Of a stretch of 64,000 nucleotides of DNA, positions 47,711 to 56,691 are shown piece by piece. The stretch comes from JAWKOK01 sp963848115. Its GTDB lineage: Bacteria > Chloroflexota > Anaerolineae > Caldilineales > Caldilineaceae. The DNA is taken from assembly GCA_963848115.1 (NCBI GenBank), contig CAWKCP010000005.1, positions 372,001 to 436,000 on the forward strand, given 5' to 3'. The position numbers and the translations under genes were made by a program. Every line of letters begins with the position of its first letter. The stretch's first letter is position 1. The notes under the pieces were generated by a model. It made no database searches. It saw only the letters and a list, made by a program, of their open reading frames with translations, and was not told where the DNA came from.

Positions 47711-47774
47711 GTTCGCCGATTCGGCGTTTGTTTGTAATCTCCATAGCTGTCTGAACAGGTGGGGAAACGAGCCG

Positions 47775-47840
47775 GCATTCCGGGATTGAGCCAAATCGTA
47801 GACTCAAAAAGAGACCCTCGATGGTTCAATCCCGGAATGC
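47775..47840. repeat. Inverted repeat, 15-bp perfect arms
   Basis: GCATTCCGGGATTGA (47775-47789) and its reverse complement (47826-47840) bracket a 36-nt spacer, with more partial pairing outside. It lies between two convergent genes and may end both, although T runs are weak. Confidence 0.75.
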
Positions 47841-47884
47841 TGGTACATACGTAAGGCAAGGCAGTTTCACTGGGGAAACCAACC

Positions 47885-49240
47885 TCAACTCATTTGCGTC
47901 AGATCCTCGATCTGAACTCTCCCTGACAGCGAGAGATCTCTTACTGTCAGATCCTCAACCGCCTCTCGTCTGCGCACCAGATGCGCTTCTCCATCGGCCA
48001 GCCAGACCACGGCAGGTCGCAACGCTCCGTTGTAGTTGCTGCTCATGCTCAACTGATAGGCGCCGGCAGCCGGTACAGCCACCAGTTCACCCTCGATCAG
48101 GTTGGGCATAAGAAGGTTCTCGATCAGTACATCTCCGCTTTCACAATAGGGCCCTGCCAGCCATGTCGGCGTCACAAGGGTGCGTAGAGTATCTCTTATG
48201 GGAAGGGCCGAGTAGCGGGCGCCGTAGAGCGCAGGTCGTATGTTGTCGGCCATGCCCCCGTCGAGCAAAGCCCACTGTCGGGCAGCCGTCTGCTTGATCG
48301 CGCCGACTCGATAGATGGCGACGCCGGCCCGCGCGATAAGACTACGCCCCGGCTCCAGATGGAGTGCAGGCAACGGCAGGTCCAGCGTAGCACATTCATC
48401 GATGAGCGTCCGAGCGACGAATTGAACATATTGATCGACCGAAGGCTGGGGCAGGTCGTCTTCGTGATAGGCAATGCCCCAACCACCCCCTGCCGAAACG
48501 TGTTCAGGGACCCACCCATTTTCCTGGCGCAACGAGACCGCGAGGTCAAGTACGGTTCGAAGAGCCGGACCCAGCGGGGAGGGATCGTGAAAATGTGAGC
48601 CCTGGTGGATGTGAAGTCCTGAGAGCGGCAGCTTCGCCTTAAGGCAGAATGTCACTGCTTCATGGACTTCGGTGGTCCCCATGCCAAACTTACTGTCAAC
48701 CTGACCCGTCTGGGTGAAGGCATGGGTTTCCACGGCCAATCCGGGCCGCACGCGCAGCCATAGCGCCGGCATGGATGCCGGATCGAATGCCGCCAGCCGC
48801 CTCAACTCGGTCAGATTATCGACGACGATAGTGCCGGCAAGGTCAGCGGCCATTTGCAGGTCGGCCGGTGATTTATTGACACCGTGAACGAGTATGTTGG
48901 CACGACCCACGTTCGCCAGGCGTGCGATGGAGAGCTCCCCGATACCGGTACAGTCCAACTGTAGACTACGGTCGCGTGCCCATTCGGCAATAGCAAGAAA
49001 GAGCGCCGCCTTGCCTGCATAGGTGATACCACCCGGTGCCGGATAATAGCTCGCCAGCGCGGCCTGATATTGGGCGACAGCGGCGTCCATGGTTGCCTGA
49101 TCGTACAGATAGAGCGGTGTGCCATAGATGTCGGCAAGTTCGGCAGGATCGCAGCCACCGATGCGCAGGTTGGCGGCCGATGCTTCACCAACGGCAAGCG
49201 TATTCAGGGGGAAGAGTTCGAGACGAGATTCCGGAGTCAT
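47885..49240 (-). CDS. lysA: Diaminopimelate decarboxylase
   Basis: PLP-dependent decarboxylase of 451 residues for the last step of lysine synthesis. The PLP-lysine region is ITYAGKAALFLAIAEW; HIHQGSH, the glycine-rich SAGGGWGIAY, the EPGRSLIARAG motif and CESGDVLIEN (substrate/PLP-binding Cys) agree with LysA. The LysA/ornithine decarboxylase fold (TIM barrel, then beta domain) is complete. No other lysine gene is adjacent and no lysine riboswitch is visible in 49241-49553. Confidence 0.93.
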   Translation of the reverse strand: MTPESRLELFPLNTLAVGEASAANLRIGGCDPAELADIYGTPLYLYDQATMDAAVAQYQAALASYYPAPGGITYAGKAALFLAIAEWARDRSLQLDCTGIGELSIARLANVGRANILVHGVNKSPADLQMAADLAGTIVVDNLTELRRLAAFDPASMPALWLRVRPGLAVETHAFTQTGQVDSKFGMGTTEVHEAVTFCLKAKLPLSGLHIHQGSHFHDPSPLGPALRTVLDLAVSLRQENGWVPEHVSAGGGWGIAYHEDDLPQPSVDQYVQFVARTLIDECATLDLPLPALHLEPGRSLIARAGVAIYRVGAIKQTAARQWALLDGGMADNIRPALYGARYSALPIRDTLRTLVTPTWLAGPYCESGDVLIENLLMPNLIEGELVAVPAAGAYQLSMSSNYNGALRPAVVWLADGEAHLVRRREAVEDLTVRDLSLSGRVQIEDLTQMS

Positions 49241-49358
49241 ATTCGGTCATCTACTTTCGGCCACTCGGCTCAATGCGCGTTTTTGTCGCGGAGAATTGGG
49301 CAATCATCCCCGGCGCAGAGTGGCGCACACCGATGTGCCTATTGCAGAAAGGGATTCA

Positions 49359-49423
49359 GACACGAATTATCACGAATCCTCTCTGCGACGACGTCGCAGA
49401 GAGGATTCGTGATAATTCGTGTC
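49359..49423. repeat. 65-nt near-perfect palindrome
   Basis: Arms 49359-49390 and 49392-49423 are exact reverse complements over 32 bp with a single base (49391) between. The arm contains the CACGAATTATCACGAAT tract. It lies in the 313-bp gap upstream of lysA; no gene is present there. Confidence 0.95.
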
Positions 49424-49553
49424 CTTACGTGTCAAGAAAAGGCTTTCTGCAGTAGTGTCATCAATGCATACCCACGCGCTAACAGCGCAGGTTTCCCTGC
49501 GCTATGCAAAAACGCTCAATGCCATGTACGATCATCTTCAGAGGGACAGCCTG

Positions 49554-49676
49554 CTAGAACGAGGGTGCAGTCGCCGCCAATATGGATCCGAGTATCATGC
49601 TGACAACAATCAGGATGCCAAGCCCGTAAAAGACTTTCTCACTGAGTGTATATTTCTTCTTCTTTTTAGTAGCCAT
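49554..49676 (-). CDS. Small single-pass membrane protein
   Basis: Forty-residue protein MATKKKKKYTLSEKV ... AATAPSF: a lysine-rich cytoplasmic start and one hydrophobic helix (YGLGILIVVSMILGSILAA). AGGAAAG precedes the ATG. Small K-rich one-helix proteins of this kind occur in Chloroflexota and Firmicutes with unknown function. The longer reading to 49823 is not supported. It is divergent from the gene at 49824. Confidence 0.65.
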   Translation of the reverse strand: MATKKKKKYTLSEKVFYGLGILIVVSMILGSILAATAPSF

Positions 49677-49823
49677 CATCTTTCCTAAATCTTGATGCAC
49701 AACCATAGCGGTCCCACCGCGTCCGATTGAAAGTTCAACGCAAACTTCTATTCCAAGTATATCATAAATTCGGCCGATTGCAGCGAATTTGATAGGCGCT
49801 GTCGAGAGTGATACACTCGTCAT

Positions 49824-50216
49824 ATGTCACACAAGCGCGCCTTAACCTGGTCATTATCCGGGACGCTGGCAGGTCTCCTATTGCTGATCTTTCTGCTCTA
49901 TAAGGTTCCACCCATCAGTGCGGACGGCCGGCCGGATTTTGTCATCGTCGGTGCATTCATCGTGGCGTCGATGATCATGATCAGCGGGATCGCAGCCTTC
50001 GTCTTCCTGGCGTTGCACAGGCGCTGGCCGGCACTGGCCGGCGCCAAACGCGGCAATCCCGAGCCGTTCATCGCCATTCGACAGGGTCTGTTGACAGGCG
50101 CGACTGCAGGAGCGCTCGCTGTGCTGGCCCTCAGCCAGATGCTTGACATCGCATTCGTGATCGGCATTATCCTGATCGCCGGTCTGACCGAGGCCTATAT
50201 CCAGTCACGTCAATGA
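49824..50216 (+). CDS. Hypothetical four-helix membrane protein
   Basis: Membrane protein of 130 residues with four hydrophobic segments (LAGLLLLIFLLYKVP, FVIVGAFIVASMIMISGIAAFVFLAL, LLTGATAGALAVLALSQML, AFVIGIILIAGLTEAYI) and short basic loops. No family is recognised. It is separated by a 147-bp divergent promoter region from the small membrane protein and precedes mazG by 136 bp. Confidence 0.7.
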   Translation: MSHKRALTWSLSGTLAGLLLLIFLLYKVPPISADGRPDFVIVGAFIVASMIMISGIAAFVFLALHRRWPALAGAKRGNPEPFIAIRQGLLTGATAGALAVLALSQMLDIAFVIGIILIAGLTEAYIQSRQ

Positions 50217-50352
50217 CGTGACTAGGAAACCTGCCCGACTCGTGAAACCCTAGAGGGCCTGAACAGTATACTCTCCCCGTGTTCCTTTGCGGACCCTCTA
50301 CACCTTGCCTTGGAAGCACCTCTCAATCCAGCAATCGGAAGGACGCCCGACA

Positions 50353-51384
50353 ATGTGTGATTCTCGCCAAAATAGTCACTTTGAGGCTGACCTGAGCGCC
50401 CGTGCGCTAATCGTCGCCAAGATCGATGCGGGCAACGGTTATCAAACCGTGCCGGCGCGGACGCTGGCAGAGCAGCATCATCCGCTGGTCGAAGTCAGGC
50501 TCCCCCTGGTCATCACAGGATTGGACTCGGCCAATATTGCGGCGCTGACAAAAACGTTGTTGCATGCATACCCTGGCGAGCATCTCGTGACTCTCGTCTG
50601 CAGCGAAACTGAGGCTCAACTCCACGTCGTTCAATTGAGTCAATTGCCCGACCTCGCAGGCAGGGATGGCGCTCACGTCCTCGCCGTCCCGCCGCTACCG
50701 TACGGTTCCAGCTTCAACGATCTGCTCGAGATCGTCGCCCACCTCCGTGCGCCTGACGGTTGCCCATGGGACCGCGAGCAGACAATGGCTAGCATTCGCC
50801 ACGATTTCCTGGGCGAAACCGTCGAGGTGCTCGAGGCCATCGACATCGATGAAACAGACGTCGACAATGCTGAACATATCGCCGAAGAGTTGGGTGATGT
50901 CCTGATGCTGGCGACCATGATGACGCAGATCGCCTGCGAGGCAGACCGTTTCCAAATATCGGACGTCCTGACCCACATTGTTGAGAAACTGGTCCGACGA
51001 CATCCCCATGTATTTGGGGACCAATCGGTCAACGGAACTGAGGAAGTCGCGGTCAACTGGGATGCCATCAAAGCCGAAGAGAAGGCCGGCAAAGGCATGG
51101 AACCGGCCGGTCCGCTAGAGGGTGTGCCTGCGCAACTGCCGGCACTGGAAAAAGCGCGCAAGCTACAGAGCAAGGCCCGCAAGGCAGGTATCCTGGACCT
51201 GCAGGCGCTAGCCGCATCAGAACCGGCAATGACGGCATGGCTCGGCGCTACGCCTGATAGCGAGACCATCGGCGAGGCCCTGTGGGCGCTGGTCGCGCTG
51301 GCGGACGAGAACAACATCAATGCCGAAAACGCGTTACGGGCCCATGCGATCAACTATCGGCGAACGGTAGAAGAGACCGCGTAG
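50353..51384 (+). CDS. mazG: MazG nucleoside triphosphate pyrophosphohydrolase
   Basis: Protein of 343 residues from ATG 50353 (AAGGA upstream). Residues ~100-340 carry the MazG fold: CPWDREQTMASIRHDFLGETVEVLEAID, AEHIAEELGDVLMLA (E-E-x-x-D metal site) and HPHVFGD. It should hydrolyse non-canonical or excess NTPs to NMP and pyrophosphate. The N-terminal ~100 residues (VPARTLAEQHHPLVEVRLPLVITGLDS) look like the C-terminal end of a tetrapyrrole-methylase domain, as in YabN-type MazG fusions, but without its N-terminal part. Confidence 0.88.
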   Translation: MCDSRQNSHFEADLSARALIVAKIDAGNGYQTVPARTLAEQHHPLVEVRLPLVITGLDSANIAALTKTLLHAYPGEHLVTLVCSETEAQLHVVQLSQLPDLAGRDGAHVLAVPPLPYGSSFNDLLEIVAHLRAPDGCPWDREQTMASIRHDFLGETVEVLEAIDIDETDVDNAEHIAEELGDVLMLATMMTQIACEADRFQISDVLTHIVEKLVRRHPHVFGDQSVNGTEEVAVNWDAIKAEEKAGKGMEPAGPLEGVPAQLPALEKARKLQSKARKAGILDLQALAASEPAMTAWLGATPDSETIGEALWALVALADENNINAENALRAHAINYRRTVEETA

Positions 51385-51750
51385 GGCACGGAGCTTGCCC
51401 CCGCCTGTGGGGGCGGTATCCACCATCGGTTTGGTCACCCTTGTCTTCGGGATGAGTTCATTGCCACGCCCGATCATGTTCATTTCGTGGTCTGGCTCGG
51501 CGTCGAAGTCCATGGCTCTAGCGGAGCGCGTCCGCTACTTGGTAACCTGTCGACGGATGGCGTGTCTGAACTGCCGGAGTGCAAGATACCGACGGCGACG
51601 TCGTCGCCTGGTGAAGTCGCCGGTACATGGAAAACCGCGATCAGCGTTGTCTGTCCAAGAAGGTCGGGTGCTGGAAGCGAGCACATCGCCAATATGGCCC
51701 GCATTTTCTGGACGAATCCAGAAGCCAATGGTATGATTCGGATTCGTAAG
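51385..51750 (+). other. Open frame resembling a RayT-type transposase remnant
   Basis: The 366-bp gap before the tRNA stays open in one frame throughout. At 51466-51498 it encodes TPDHVHFVVWL, like the H-x-H segment of Y1/REP-associated transposases (typically MPNHVHLLV). The rest has no recognisable domain. This may be a decayed fragment or coincidence, hence the low confidence. Confidence 0.25.
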
Positions 51751-51823
51751 CGCCCGTAGCTCAGCGGATAGAGCACTAGTCTTCGGAACTAGGTGTCAGG
51801 GGTTCGAATCCCTTCGGGCGTGC
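51751..51823 (+). tRNA. tRNA-Arg (anticodon TCG)
   Basis: Cloverleaf: acceptor GCGCCCG pairs with CGGGCGT (one G-U), D-arm GCTCAGCGGATAGAGC, anticodon stem CTAGT/ACTAG with loop CTTCGGA (anticodon TCG), variable loop GTGTC, T-arm AGGGGTTCGAATCCCTT. Discriminator base is G at 51823 and no CCA is encoded. It reads CGA and related arginine codons. Confidence 0.97.
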
Positions 51824-52130
51824 TTTATGAAGAGGTACTCGAGGTAGCGACAGTCAATTCTATTGATTGTCGTTTTGTCGCGTTCGACATTCAGCGATTT
51901 ACAACTTGTGCTACAGGTTAGCACCTGATCGGGAATCCGTCAAGCAATTTCTGAAATCTCTTGGCACCTAGACGGTTTGTGAACACTTGCTCGGTGCTAT
52001 GATCGCACGTGTTGCCCCTGGTGCGTATGCACATCGTCTGCCATCACTGGCCGGCGTTCGTGGGACGGGGGGCAACACCTTCTTCCACTGGAACCGGGCA
52101 GGTTTGCTTTATGGCCACAATCCCTGCTAG

Positions 52131-52210
52131 ATCGTGACAGGCTTCTGGCACTTCTGACAACCTGTGATGGGCTGTGACAGGCTATAGCAGATCGTGGGAG
52201 ACCGTGACAG
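52131..52210 (+). repeat. ATCGTGACAG-type short repeats upstream of the secreted protein
   Basis: Four related 10-mers: ATCGTGACAG (52131), GCTGTGACAG (52171), ATCGTGGGAG (52191), ACCGTGACAG (52201). Matching copies in inverted orientation follow the gene (53343-53392). The rest of the gap 51824-52242 has no gene. Confidence 0.65.
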
Positions 52211-52242
52211 ATAGCTGCCGCAGCAAGACTAAGGGGCGACAA

Positions 52243-53334
52243 GTGAGAAAATTCATTGCAGCCGTGTTTGTGTCTGGGGTGTTGGTGATATTGTTGGTGG
52301 CGCTGTTGGTGACTGGCGTCATTGCTGGTACGGACGAAAGCGATTTAGACCCGCCGGTGTTGGTGGAATTGAGTATAGAACCAACCTACGTTGACACCTC
52401 TGGCGGTTCGCAGACAATCACCGTGACCGCCCGCATGACCGACAATTTGAGCGGGTGCTCCCCCATTGGATATAGCTGTATATTGGTGCTTTTGGGTCCA
52501 TTGAATGGTCCAGACACGCAACGGGGAGAAGCCCAGATGGGTATACGTGAGCTGATTTCTGGGTCCGGAACAGACGGCGTGTACCAAAAAACATTCACAA
52601 TTCCACAATACTCATTTGAGGGTAGATGGGTACTCGATTACTATACTGTGGTAGACAACGTACAAAACCGTTGCTCGTGGTACCGCGAACGTGAAACGTC
52701 CGACCCCTTTGTTCACGTCATTGACCCGCCATACTTTGTCAATGTCACGGATGATGAGCCGACACCAACGGAAACACCGACCCCTACGCCGCCGGCGACC
52801 TTGACCCCTACCCCATCACTCACCCAGGCACCGACCCAGGATGGTAACCGGGTGGGCCTGGTCGTCATCCACGACGACGGCACGGTTGTCCAGCAGTGCA
52901 TCTCCTTCATTGAGCCGGAAATCAGCTCGTTGCAAGTGTTGGAACGTTCAGGGCTAGACTTGAACTACGAAGCCGGAAATGCCTTGGGGGCCGCCATCTG
53001 CCGTATTGACGCCGAGGGCTGTAGCTTTCCTGAAGAGGATTGCTTCTGCCAATGTCTTGAGCCGCCGTGCAAATATTGGTCATACTGGTATCGGTCTGAC
53101 GGCGACTGGTTCTACTCATCGGCGGGTGCATCCAATCGCCGGGTCCGCAATGGCGATATGGAAGCGTGGGTCTGGAGCGAAGGCACTCTCAACACCAGTG
53201 CGGACCGACGTCCACCCGAGGATGTGGTTTTTGATACTGTCTGTTTGCCGCCGACCGCCACACCGACAGTCACGCCAACAGCTACTGAAACGGCAACGTC
53301 GAACGCGGTCTTTTTACCCATGGTTGAAAAGTAG
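52243..53334 (+). CDS. Secreted protein with Thr/Pro linker and Cys-rich DUF4430-like domain
   Basis: Exported protein of 363 residues; GTG 52243 follows AAGGGG. Order: signal sequence (VRKFIAAVFVSGVLVILLVALL); an Ig-like beta domain (~30-165); a Thr/Pro linker (TPTETPTPTPP); a domain with CISFIEPEISSLQVLERSGLDL ... CSFPEEDCFCQCLEPPCKYWSYW, resembling the transcobalamin-like/DUF4430 module; a second Thr/Pro stretch; and a VFLPMVEK tail. The tail resembles C-termini of many Chloroflexota surface proteins. It is flanked by inverted ATCGTGACAG repeats. Confidence 0.7.
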   Translation: MRKFIAAVFVSGVLVILLVALLVTGVIAGTDESDLDPPVLVELSIEPTYVDTSGGSQTITVTARMTDNLSGCSPIGYSCILVLLGPLNGPDTQRGEAQMGIRELISGSGTDGVYQKTFTIPQYSFEGRWVLDYYTVVDNVQNRCSWYRERETSDPFVHVIDPPYFVNVTDDEPTPTETPTPTPPATLTPTPSLTQAPTQDGNRVGLVVIHDDGTVVQQCISFIEPEISSLQVLERSGLDLNYEAGNALGAAICRIDAEGCSFPEEDCFCQCLEPPCKYWSYWYRSDGDWFYSSAGASNRRVRNGDMEAWVWSEGTLNTSADRRPPEDVVFDTVCLPPTATPTVTPTATETATSNAVFLPMVEK

Positions 53335-53342
53335 CGCCGACT

Positions 53343-53392
53343 CTGTCACGATCTCCAAATACTACTCAATTTCTGTCACCGAATGTCACGAT
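53343..53392 (-). repeat. ATCGTGACAG-type repeats downstream, inverted
   Basis: Reverse complements of ATCGTGACAG at 53343-53352, GGTGACAG near 53373-53380 and ATCGTGACA at 53384-53392. Orientation is opposite to the upstream set, so the gene is bracketed by short inverted repeats. Confidence 0.6.
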
Positions 53393-53415
53393 CTGCCTGA
53401 AACATTCGCCCAGAT

Positions 53416-53466
53416 CGATTCTAAGCAAACAAACACCCCACGTCATCGCGGCGTGGGGTGTTTTGC
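53416..53466. terminator. Bidirectional terminator, repeated at the window's right edge
   Basis: AACACCCCACG (53432-53442) pairs with CGTGGGGTGTT (53452-53462) and is followed by TTTT. A flanking CGATTCTAAGCAAACAAA (53416-53433) also occurs at 63955 with two changes, next to a hairpin of the same design. It separates convergent genes. Confidence 0.75.
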
Positions 53467-53559
53467 GTTCTGGTGGCAGGCAGACAGCATTACCTATGGC
53501 GAAAACGAAACGGGGCCGCCAGGAGTGACCCGACAGCCCCGTAGACGGTGGAAAAATGA

Positions 53560-53904
53560 CTAATCCGGAACACAGCCCTGCATGTCCCATGTACCGCAGT
53601 ATCGGAGGTTATCGCCGCATTCACAGGGAATATGTCCGCCGTAGACTTCGCCAGCAAAGGTGGAAACAGCCTCAGGACAGAGTGGGTCACCGACTCCATC
53701 CTCCCACACGATTAGTTGCCAAGCGTTGCAGCCTTCGCAATGGTCGTCAGCGGTATGCCCTGGTCCGACGCAGACCAAACCACCGTCAAAAGAATCGGCG
53801 ACGCTCCAGCTCTGGGATTCACAAAAAGCCGTCGCCACATCCGAACACAACGGCGGCGGCGGGGTTCTGAGGATCTCCCCAATCGTTGGACCACGGATCG
53901 GCAA
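53560..53904 (-). pseudogene. Cys-rich protein fragment, 5' end lost to IS3 insertion
   Basis: ORF of 114 codons whose last ~95 residues look coding: several Cys in patterns VCVGPGHTADDHCEGCNAW ... CECGDNLRYCGTWDMQGC. Its first residues lie in the IS3 terminal repeat, so the original 5' end is gone. No family is recognised; a secreted, disulfide-bonded protein is plausible. It is convergent with the Thr/Pro-linker gene. Confidence 0.45.
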
Positions 53905-53906
53905 AT

Positions 53907-54214
53907 CTAAGGTGGATCACCGATGGGAAAACGGGCTGCGGAGCAGCCCTTCAGATAGACCTCGGCCGGCGTGCAGTGGCCAAGTGACTTGTGAGATCGT
54001 TCGGCGTTGTAGAAGTTGAAGTAGCGCTCCAAACCTGCTTCCAAAGCAAAGACCGATTCGTAATCGTGCAGGTAGATCTCTTCATACTTGACGGTCCGCC
54101 AAAGACGCTCGATGAAGATATTGTCCATGAATCGGCCACGGCCGTCCATGCTGATGGCAACTTCGGCATCCGAGAGACGAGTCGTGAATGCGCTGCCGGT
54201 AAATTGGGCCCCTT
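53907..54214 (-). CDS. IS3 transposase OrfB, 3' exon
   Basis: Continues orfB after intron removal: GAT-C joined to AA-GGG restores NTDQGAQFTGSAFTTRL (the second catalytic Asp and conserved Gly) and runs through RLWRTVKYEEIYL (catalytic Glu) and FNFYNAERSHKSLG. Exon lengths (535 + 308 = 843) are a multiple of three. Together with the 5' exon this gives a 280-residue rve-domain integrase. Confidence 0.85.
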
Positions 54215-54235
54215 GTAGGGTAAGAACCGTGCGCC

Positions 54236-56127
54236 TTAACATGTTGCCATATCAGGTCTCACTGAACTTCCCTCCGAACCGGACATACACCTTTTAGCGT
54301 ATCCGGCTCTCCAGTTTTCTCTTGGCTTTTTGGTTGACTCAGTGAGACGACCGGCATGTAGGTCTACATGGCACCTTTTGCAGAGAATCAACGTCTTGCG
54401 TCTTCTGGCGATCATGTCGCGTTCCCAGGCAGACTTGCCGGCGAGGTCCTTGAGCTTTCTGACGTGATGGACCTCGATGGGGCCTTGCCTTGTTCCGCAC
54501 CATTCACATTCGTTCGCCTGTAGGCGCTGTCCCAGTTCTGTCTTCGTGCGATAGCGCCATTCGCTGGGGATGCTATCGAGGCCTGGGCCAAATGATACGG
54601 TCTTGCGTTCCAACTGTCTCGTTGACGACACAAGCTCGTATTCCTTGGCTGTTCCGTCATCCTTGGTATAGGTGACCACGTAACAGTTGGGACCTCTTTT
54701 GAGACGCTTTGCTTCGTGCTTGAGCGTGCTGCGATGCTTGTCTGCCAGAGTGCGCAGAAAGCTGGCAGTCGTTAGCCAGAGCACGTTCGATGCGATTGGC
54801 GTCAGATTGTCTGCAAGGGCATAGTAGCCTAGAAAGCCTCGGATTTCAGCATTGTACTTGAGTAGGAGTTCCAGTTCACTCAGATAGGTCAAGTTGCCTC
54901 TGCTGTGACCTCGCCAGTTCTGCACGGTGCCATACGTGTGTGCAAACATCTGGACTTTGTCCCAAGGGATTGAGAGTCTCAGCTGTTGATTCGCCACACG
55001 CTTTGTGACTGGAACACCGTTGCAGCGGTATCTTAATCGGCGTTCGCCCCGCCAACGCATGATATCGTAGCCGAGGAAGCGTACTTGCTTTCTGGCGTTG
55101 GTAATCAGTGTTTTGTCGGGCGACAGGTTCAAATTTAGTTCCGTTTTCAGGTAGTCGGCCAAGTGTTCTTTCATTGCGATTACATCAGCTTTGCTGCCGA
55201 TGATGCCGATGACGAAGTCGTCAGCATACCTACAATACGTCATGCGCCGGAATTCCGGGTCTTGGGGGTCCGATGCTGGTGCATCAAGCATCTGCGTCGT
55301 CAACGTTTTGTAGAGTGTCCAGTCGCCGGATTCACGGGCCTTTTTCTTCGCTGTTCGGCGTCGATTGACGATGACGTTGTACTCTGGTGTGAGCCGTCTC
55401 ACCTTGCCCATATTGAATTCGGCGATCTTGGCCTTCATCCATCGGTCCAGTTCATTGAGATAGATGTTCGAAAGTATCGGACTCAGATTACCGCCTTGGG
55501 GTGTGCCTGAGTACGTCTGGTGGTACTGCCAGTCTTCGATGTAACCGGCTCGCAGAAACTGTTCGATGAGGTGAAGGAATCGCTTGTCAGTAATGCATTG
55601 GACGAGAATACCCAGTAACGTTTCGTGACTGAGGTTATCGAAGAAGCCCTGAATGTCTGCCTCGATCCACCATTTCGTTCCGGTCATCTTCTTGACTTGT
55701 GTTAGCGCAGTGTGACAACTGCGCTTTGGCCGGAATCCATGGGAGGCATCGGAGAAGAGAGGTTCGTAGATAGCCTCAAGAATGAACTTGACTACGGTCT
55801 GAAGCAAGCTTGTCTTCAAAACTTGGAATTCCAATCGGGCGTAACTTCCCGTTGGCCTTGCTGATGTAGGTGCGGCGGACTGGAGCAGGTCGTGTATCTT
55901 GAGGCTTTCAGGTCGCTGATAGCCATTTGGATACGGTCCATGCTCATGCCGTCCACCGTCCTGTCATCGCTGCCGCAAGTCATGTTGCCCGGTTTCGATG
56001 CGATGCTTTCATAGGCCATCATCCAGAGGTCGGTGTTGTACAGTTTCTGGAACAGATTATCGAACTTGACCTCTGGCTTCTGAGCCATCCGGCTAAGTAT
56101 GGTCAGCAATATGTTTGGGTCTTGCAC
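54236..56127 (-). CDS. ltrA: Group II intron-encoded reverse transcriptase/maturase, two frameshifts
   Basis: About 629 residues after correction. Order: N-terminal LFQKLYNTDLWMMAYESI; RT with HGFRPKRSCHTAL, DIQGFFDNLSHE, TPQGGNLSPILSNIYL and YCRYADDFVIG (catalytic YADD); maturase domain (~NRRRT ... LKRGPNCYVVTY); HNH endonuclease CEWCGTRQGPIEVHHVRKL ... CKRCHVDLH. Two one-base excesses near 55885 and 55808 break the conserved RRTYISKANGKLRPIGIPSF stretch into a third frame. If real, the maturase is not made and the intron would need help in trans. Confidence 0.85.
54276..54309 (-). ncRNA. Group II intron domain V
   Basis: A 34-nt hairpin on the minus strand begins GAGCCGGAUAC and ends GUCCGGUUC. 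It contains the catalytic AGC triad in the expected position and matches the family consensus length. This is the best single intron marker. Confidence 0.88.
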
Positions 56128-56691
56128 TATGTGCTCCTCTCACATCGCCATCCATCAGAAAACCTGCTTGCCTTCGCCCTGTGAACGGTGCTACCGTCTC
56201 CTTGGCGGGGCGTTACTCCCGCAACTACTGCGCAAGCTCCGTTGCCTGGTCCGATATTCAGGCTCCTGTCGAGCCATAGCAATGGATGCGTTCGGACTCG
56301 GGCAATCCCCGTTTAGCCATTCATCCAGATGCGCTCGACGTAGGCGCCCCGTTCGAGTCGTTGCCCCTGTTATGTCAGGATACGTCTCTTGTGTGGAGAT
56401 AGAAGACCGCGACCAACCGTTCTTCTATCCAAGAGAGAGTGAGTGTCACCATCGTTCTCACCCGATTCAACTGGCCCCGTTCGACTCTAGGGTTCAGGCA
56501 ATCCAGCTTTCGCCATATCGAGCTTGCTCTGGGGGAACCCGTCCACTTGATGGAGCCGACGCTTCCCCTCTCATACATCACGCTTTGTTCCCATCGGTCT
56601 TTCGACCTTCAGGTAAGATGTTGAGCAGTTCCCACCTCCACTGGGAACGGAGGGTTGCCTCCACTGTAAATGAATGCCCGCACGGGCGCAC

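Larger units (their letters stand above)
54215..56691 (-). ncRNA. Group II intron
   Basis: Starts GTGCG (56691) as group II introns do and ends CCCTAC (54215). A domain V is at 54276-54309. It encodes a maturase. Removing exactly these 2477 bases joins the two orfB exons in frame at NTD-Q-G, the strongest boundary evidence. The gene-free part 56128-56691 would form domains I-IV. Confidence 0.9.

Noticed and set aside
49241..49553. Lysine riboswitch upstream of lysA
   Set aside because: The region holds a long palindrome and no lysine-aptamer core that I can recognise.
53416..53466. Attachment-site core for an integrative element
   Set aside because: No integrase is present and the repeated sequence is a terminator-like hairpin, so a repeat family is more likely.
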